From positions 1-55,607 of the forward strand of contig CABUVO010000026.1 of NCBI GenBank assembly GCA_902495075.1: DNA of 55,607 nucleotides. Reading direction: 5' to 3'. Positions 52,180-55,607 of this stretch are shown one piece after another. The notes below the pieces were generated by a model that worked only from the letters and a program-made list of their open reading frames with translations, did not search any database and was not told the DNA's origin. The translations under genes and the position numbers were made by a program. Numbering within the stretch: the stretch's first letter is position 1; each line of letters starts with the position of its first letter. The DNA comes from an uncultured Porphyromonadaceae bacterium. Lineage in GTDB: Bacteria; Bacteroidota; Bacteroidia; Bacteroidales; Muribaculaceae.

Positions 52180-53973
52180 TTATTGCACTTCGATATTGAA
52201 TTTTTCTTTTGTCTGTCGGTTAGTGGCGGTCGCTTTGTCGTATGGACTCAGGGTTCCGGATGGTATGAAGTCCCAGGTTTCCATCCCTTTCGACAGGCTT
52301 TTGAGTCTTATTTTTCGTTTTGATCCTGCCGTGACATATATTTCGGGAATAAAATGGGGGGCAGAAATATATTTGACTTCCCCAGCGAAAAGCCGAGATA
52401 TGAAGTTTTGTTTTTTCTTTTTTGTTGTGAAAACAACTTCACGGCACCCTTTAATTTTTTTAGAAATATAATATTGTCCCGGTCCGGTGAATATTATTCG
52501 TTTAGCCTTGATGCGTCGGAAGAAAATCTTGTTAAGCCATCCAAGCCATAGCACCAAAGCAGCAAATATGATTATACCAAGCCAGAAGAGCAACGTTTTG
52601 AGGGGATTCCACTCTACATCGTAGCTGGTGCGGAGGGACATGCTGTCAAATTCTGAAATCTCAGAAGCGTTGATAATGTCAAGATCTTTAGAATCCTTTT
52701 TTATGAGAGAAAAATAACGTTTCCCTTCCTGAGCATCACTGTTAAAGACAACTTTGATTTTCGCTTCATTTCCGGGAATGATTGTAAATGATCCATTCGG
52801 GGCAATTTCGTCTCCGTTGAAATATAATCGAAAGTCGTGTTTTTGACCCTCTTCAGGAATCGGTAACAGAGTCAGTGAGGTTGCAGGAGTTGCGTTGCTG
52901 AATGCCGGAGCCAGATCGAATTCAGTTGTTCCGGGATCCGAGGCGTCGCTCCAGAGAAACGAGTCATGCCACACTGCTTTGTTTCCTGCTATCTCGTCAA
53001 CGTCTCCGTCAGCAAAAGTAAGCTTTGAGAGCATATGGTCTGACATTGAAACTGTAATATCAGGATTGGCTATTACGTATTTCTTGTCGGTGATGGTAGC
53101 CTTAATATTGAAGCGGTAATCTTCGCCAGGAGTTATCATCTGAGATAATCGAGAATGGAGTGTTTCCGAGGATTCACCATTGCGAGATGAGATTATAAGA
53201 CGTAGTTTCTGGTTATCTATTCTACCTCCCGCAGCCTCAACCTTAAATAAAGGATCATTGCAGGCAATCTCCACCGGGTAGCTACCAGGTGAACTGAATC
53301 CGAGTTGGTGGATTTCGTTAAGGTCTTCAATATTGGCATGAACTATAGTTGTTGTTATATCTTCTACTTGCGGGATGACATTGTCGGAACACTTCACGAT
53401 ATAAGCATCCGGACAATTGTCAATTGCTTGCTCTATAAGGGGATCAAGGGCTTTATCGTTAAGGGCAACGTAGAAAAGGCGTGTATTGCGTTTCTTTCCA
53501 CACCAGGATGCTATAAGTGTGGCAACTTTCTCCGGACTGTCATTATGATTCGGTTTCCCATCCGTAAGTAAAAATATTCTGTTGTCTTTTGCCTGATCAC
53601 ATTTGTTGAAAGCTTTCTGGAGAGTGGGGGAGATATGGGTGTTTTTTGCATCTGCCATGGCATTGTCAAAAGCATCCTTTATCTTCCTTTCATATTTGGC
53701 ATATTCTCCAGATATGAATGAAAATTCGGGATAGTTGCCATCGCCAAAGGGGATTATTGAAAATTGCGCTTCAGGAATCAGGCTTTGAGTGGCTATGGTG
53801 GCATCGAAGGCACTGAGTGCCGGTTGCCATAGTCCCGCTTTCTTCATGGAGTTTGTGCAATCGAAAAGGAAGATATTGTTACGTTCTCTTTGTGAAAAAG
53901 CAGATATGGCTGCAAATATTGAAAAGAAAGTAACGAAGAAAATCTTTGCTATCTGTGAAAATGTATTAGTCAT
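52180..53973 (-). CDS. VWA-domain membrane protein, first gene of locus B
   Basis: A 597-aa protein. A signal peptide (1-28, ending AFSQ) leads into a VWA domain (about 32-215) with MIDAS-like Asp38-x-Thr40-x-Ser42 in FLFDCTNSM and the later RIFLLTDGKPNHN. Two or three beta-rich domains follow (about 220-455). One transmembrane helix lies at about 461-484 (LLFWLGIIIFAALVLWLGWL), with a basic C-terminal tail of about 110 residues. The VWA part should thus be periplasmic and the tail cytosolic. The start at 53973 (MTNTFSQ) gives a proper signal peptide, and a promoter lies 70 bases upstream. Confidence 0.78.
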   Translation of the reverse strand: MTNTFSQIAKIFFVTFFSIFAAISAFSQRERNNIFLFDCTNSMKKAGLWQPALSAFDATIATQSLIPEAQFSIIPFGDGNYPEFSFISGEYAKYERKIKDAFDNAMADAKNTHISPTLQKAFNKCDQAKDNRIFLLTDGKPNHNDSPEKVATLIASWCGKKRNTRLFYVALNDKALDPLIEQAIDNCPDAYIVKCSDNVIPQVEDITTTIVHANIEDLNEIHQLGFSSPGSYPVEIACNDPLFKVEAAGGRIDNQKLRLIISSRNGESSETLHSRLSQMITPGEDYRFNIKATITDKKYVIANPDITVSMSDHMLSKLTFADGDVDEIAGNKAVWHDSFLWSDASDPGTTEFDLAPAFSNATPATSLTLLPIPEEGQKHDFRLYFNGDEIAPNGSFTIIPGNEAKIKVVFNSDAQEGKRYFSLIKKDSKDLDIINASEISEFDSMSLRTSYDVEWNPLKTLLFWLGIIIFAALVLWLGWLNKIFFRRIKAKRIIFTGPGQYYISKKIKGCREVVFTTKKKKQNFISRLFAGEVKYISAPHFIPEIYVTAGSKRKIRLKSLSKGMETWDFIPSGTLSPYDKATATNRQTKEKFNIEVQ

Positions 53974-54040
53974 AAAAGGCAACATTAAATAACTTCTTAC
54001 ATGATGAAAAAACATTTCAAACAATATGTTACTCAAAATA

Positions 54041-54071
54041 CAAAATTAACAAATTTTTGTATATCCCCAAC
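54041..54071 (-). promoter_or_regulatory. Promoter of locus B
   Basis: On the minus strand a -33 GTTG (54071-54068), 19-base spacer and -7 TAATTTTG (54048-54041). Transcription would start near 54034, about 60 bases before the VWA gene. Confidence 0.6.
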
Positions 54072-54227
54072 ATATAAGAGTGAATTTTCTAAAATTCATA
54101 TGATGTTTTAGTGTGTTTTAGTGTGTGGTTAGATTGATGAGGGAAAAGGGAGAATGATGAAGAATGAATGTATAATAAGCTTATAGCATACGGGACACCA
54201 AGGTGCCTTCACTCAACCGGCATTGCC

Positions 54228-54272
54228 AAAAAAACACGCTTTGCAAAATGCTCTGCAAAGCGTGGTTTTTTT
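54228..54272. terminator. Bidirectional terminator
   Basis: A perfect 10-bp stem (ACGCTTTGCA with TGCAAAGCGT) flanked by an A-run and a T-run. It ends the DUF4595-like gene on the minus strand and isolates locus B. Apart from it and the promoter, the gap 53974-54339 holds nothing I recognise. Confidence 0.85.
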
Positions 54273-54339
54273 ATTTAATCAATTAGTCTTGACCAATTTT
54301 CTTAATTGATAGCCACGGGGCAAACCAATTAGATTTCGA

Positions 54340-55158
54340 TTATTTCCAGGTGAAGGTTACAGCATCGTAGTCATAATCGCCCTGCCAGAATTTTGTCGGG
54401 AGGTTGTTGGAGTTGAAGATCCAGTGGTAGGTTGAAGAATAGGTGTATTCAGAGCCACCTTCGATTCCTTTCTCTGTATAACCCATCGGAAGGTTCTTTG
54501 TAGATTTGCCAAGAAGACCGGCGAAATATGCTATGCCCATTTCATCCATATCCACATTGAAGAAATCATCGAAGAGCATAACATTACCTTTGTTGGCAAC
54601 AACAGATTTGAATTCATCGTTGGTGTAGCTGATAGTGTATTCGCGATGATCGCCATCCTCTTCATCCTGCACAACTTTTGTAATGTCTCCATTGATGTAG
54701 GTGATCTTGTAATCATCGTTTGATTCGCTACGCTGAAGATGTGTAAGCTGTCCGTCGGCATTATATTCAAATTTCCAGGTGTCTTCGCCACCCTCGGAAT
54801 CAAGATAAACTTCGAGAGCGTAAGTTACAAATCCTTGGGCATTGAGTTGCATATAGAAGTCATAACCTTCTTCGGGATAGTTTGTGTCGCGAACTTTCAT
54901 CAGCGCATTGAATTCTGTTGCGCGTGTGAAAGATCCGTATTCGATAGTGACAACGTCTGAACCGTCTTGAATTTTAGTGACCTGACCTTTTTCGTTAGTG
55001 GTGAAAGTAGCGCCATCTACTGATGCGGGTAAACCCTGAGTGAATACGTTGTTGATTGACGGTTCTGTTTGATTCTCCGGTTCGTCGTCACTACAAGATG
55101 TCATAACCATTGCAACGGCAGCAAAACCGATGGAGGTTAATTTAAAAAGTTTGTTCAT
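54340..55158 (-). CDS. Lipoprotein with repeated beta-hairpins, DUF4595-like
   Basis: A 272-aa lipoprotein (lipobox MTSC, Cys22, followed by SDDEPE, an acidic stretch that in Bacteroidetes often marks surface export). The mature part is made of repeated short beta-hairpins of the type FEYNADGQLTHLQRSES and ITYINGDITKVVQDE, reminiscent of YD/RHS-like repeats and the DUF4595 family of Bacteroidales. Function unknown. It has its own long upstream region and a strong terminator. Confidence 0.65.
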   Translation of the reverse strand: MNKLFKLTSIGFAAVAMVMTSCSDDEPENQTEPSINNVFTQGLPASVDGATFTTNEKGQVTKIQDGSDVVTIEYGSFTRATEFNALMKVRDTNYPEEGYDFYMQLNAQGFVTYALEVYLDSEGGEDTWKFEYNADGQLTHLQRSESNDDYKITYINGDITKVVQDEEDGDHREYTISYTNDEFKSVVANKGNVMLFDDFFNVDMDEMGIAYFAGLLGKSTKNLPMGYTEKGIEGGSEYTYSSTYHWIFNSNNLPTKFWQGDYDYDAVTFTWK

Positions 55159-55607
55159 TTTTAATAAATTAAATCTGTTTTGTTTAAAATAATTAGTGTA
55201 GAAGTCGTTTAAACTAATTTACGTTATTCAAAAACACTAAAAAAATTGTAAACTTTATGGCAATCTTTATTAACCTTTTGGGCATCTTTGCCCGCTTTCA
55301 TAGGAACCAACATGGAAGTTGCTTCCTCTTCAACCGGTCAAACCTGCTTCCAAATCTTAATAAATCTTACCATAAAAATTAGTTTAAACAACTTCGTAAA
55401 AAATATTTTTACAAAAGTAGATATAAAAATACAAATTACCCCCCCCATTGTTAAATTATGTTAATTATTGTAAATGCAATAAAGTGAAACTGAAGTCATC
55501 TTGACTTATATTAAACATACAAAATACAATAAGGAGTGTTAAGTGTAATGAGAAAAAACACACCTAAACACTCCTTGAATTGATAGAACTCATAGATAAA
55601 GACACTA
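55159..55607. other. Long AT-rich upstream region of the DUF4595-like gene
   Basis: About 450 bases without a gene. On the minus strand a -7 box TACTTTTG (55419-55412) lies behind a run of eight G (55446-55439). At the right edge a 10-bp inverted repeat, AAGGAGTGTT (55531-55540) and AACACTCCTT (55567-55576), could be a terminator of a gene beyond the window. Confidence 0.4.

Overview
The window looks like a chromosomal segment of a gut Bacteroidales, most plausibly Muribaculaceae (S24-7). That is an inference from gene content and style. It has TonB-type and other outer-membrane barrels, GLPGLI proteins, many Cys-lipoproteins, a split glycine decarboxylase (GcvPA/GcvPB) and a DUF4252-like ECF sigma operon. 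Start codons lack strong Shine-Dalgarno sequences. Several promoters fit the Bacteroidetes pattern TTTG-N19-21-TAnnTTTG. No rRNA, tRNA, CRISPR array or intact insertion sequence was found.

Layout. 1-9 kb, plus strand: a DUF805 membrane protein; a coupled set of two tandem GLPGLI proteins, a carboxypeptidase-regulatory-like outer-membrane barrel and a membrane-tethered HTH-like regulator; then two more outer-membrane proteins. 9-15.8 kb, plus strand: a TetR-TolC-HlyD-ABC-ABC-permease-permease efflux operon with a clear promoter and a candidate operator. 15.8-21 kb, minus strand: ECF sigma factor, anti-sigma-like protein and DUF4252-like protein; then an FtsX/LolC-type permease, a TrmH-type RNA methyltransferase and a porin. 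21-26.7 kb, plus strand: a complete glycine cleavage operon gcvT-H-PA-PB-lpd. 27-30 kb, plus strand: an acyl-CoA synthetase, a small membrane protein and an LPG-synthase/flippase-like membrane protein.

30-39.2 kb, minus strand (locus A): an unusual operon. In transcription order it encodes a VWA-like lipoprotein, a three-helix membrane protein, a tubulin/FtsZ-like GTPase, a 1057-aa Hsp70/actin-fold ATPase (possibly SrfB-related), a MotA/TolQ/ExbB-type protein with a very long coiled-coil tail, a MotB/OmpA-type partner and a small membrane peptide. Its first gene is preceded by about 300 nt of structured leader ending in an intrinsic terminator. Behind that, an 11-bp inverted repeat covers the start codon.

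40.2-46 kb, plus strand: a urease cluster, ureABC and ureEFGD, with an intrinsic terminator between the two halves. 46-54 kb, minus strand (locus B): a second cytoskeleton-like operon with a VWA membrane protein, a 927-aa tubulin-like protein and a 1112-aa membrane protein carrying a papain-like cysteine protease domain. The window ends with a DUF4595-like lipoprotein.

Loci A and B share a logic: a VWA protein with a Sec signal or lipobox at the cell envelope, a tubulin-like GTPase in the cytosol, and large partners carrying ATPase, motor or protease modules. Locus A looks like a proton- or sodium-driven envelope motor (ZorAB-like stator) coupled to two cytoskeletal NTPases. I know of no characterised system with this full set of parts, and it is the most interesting content here.
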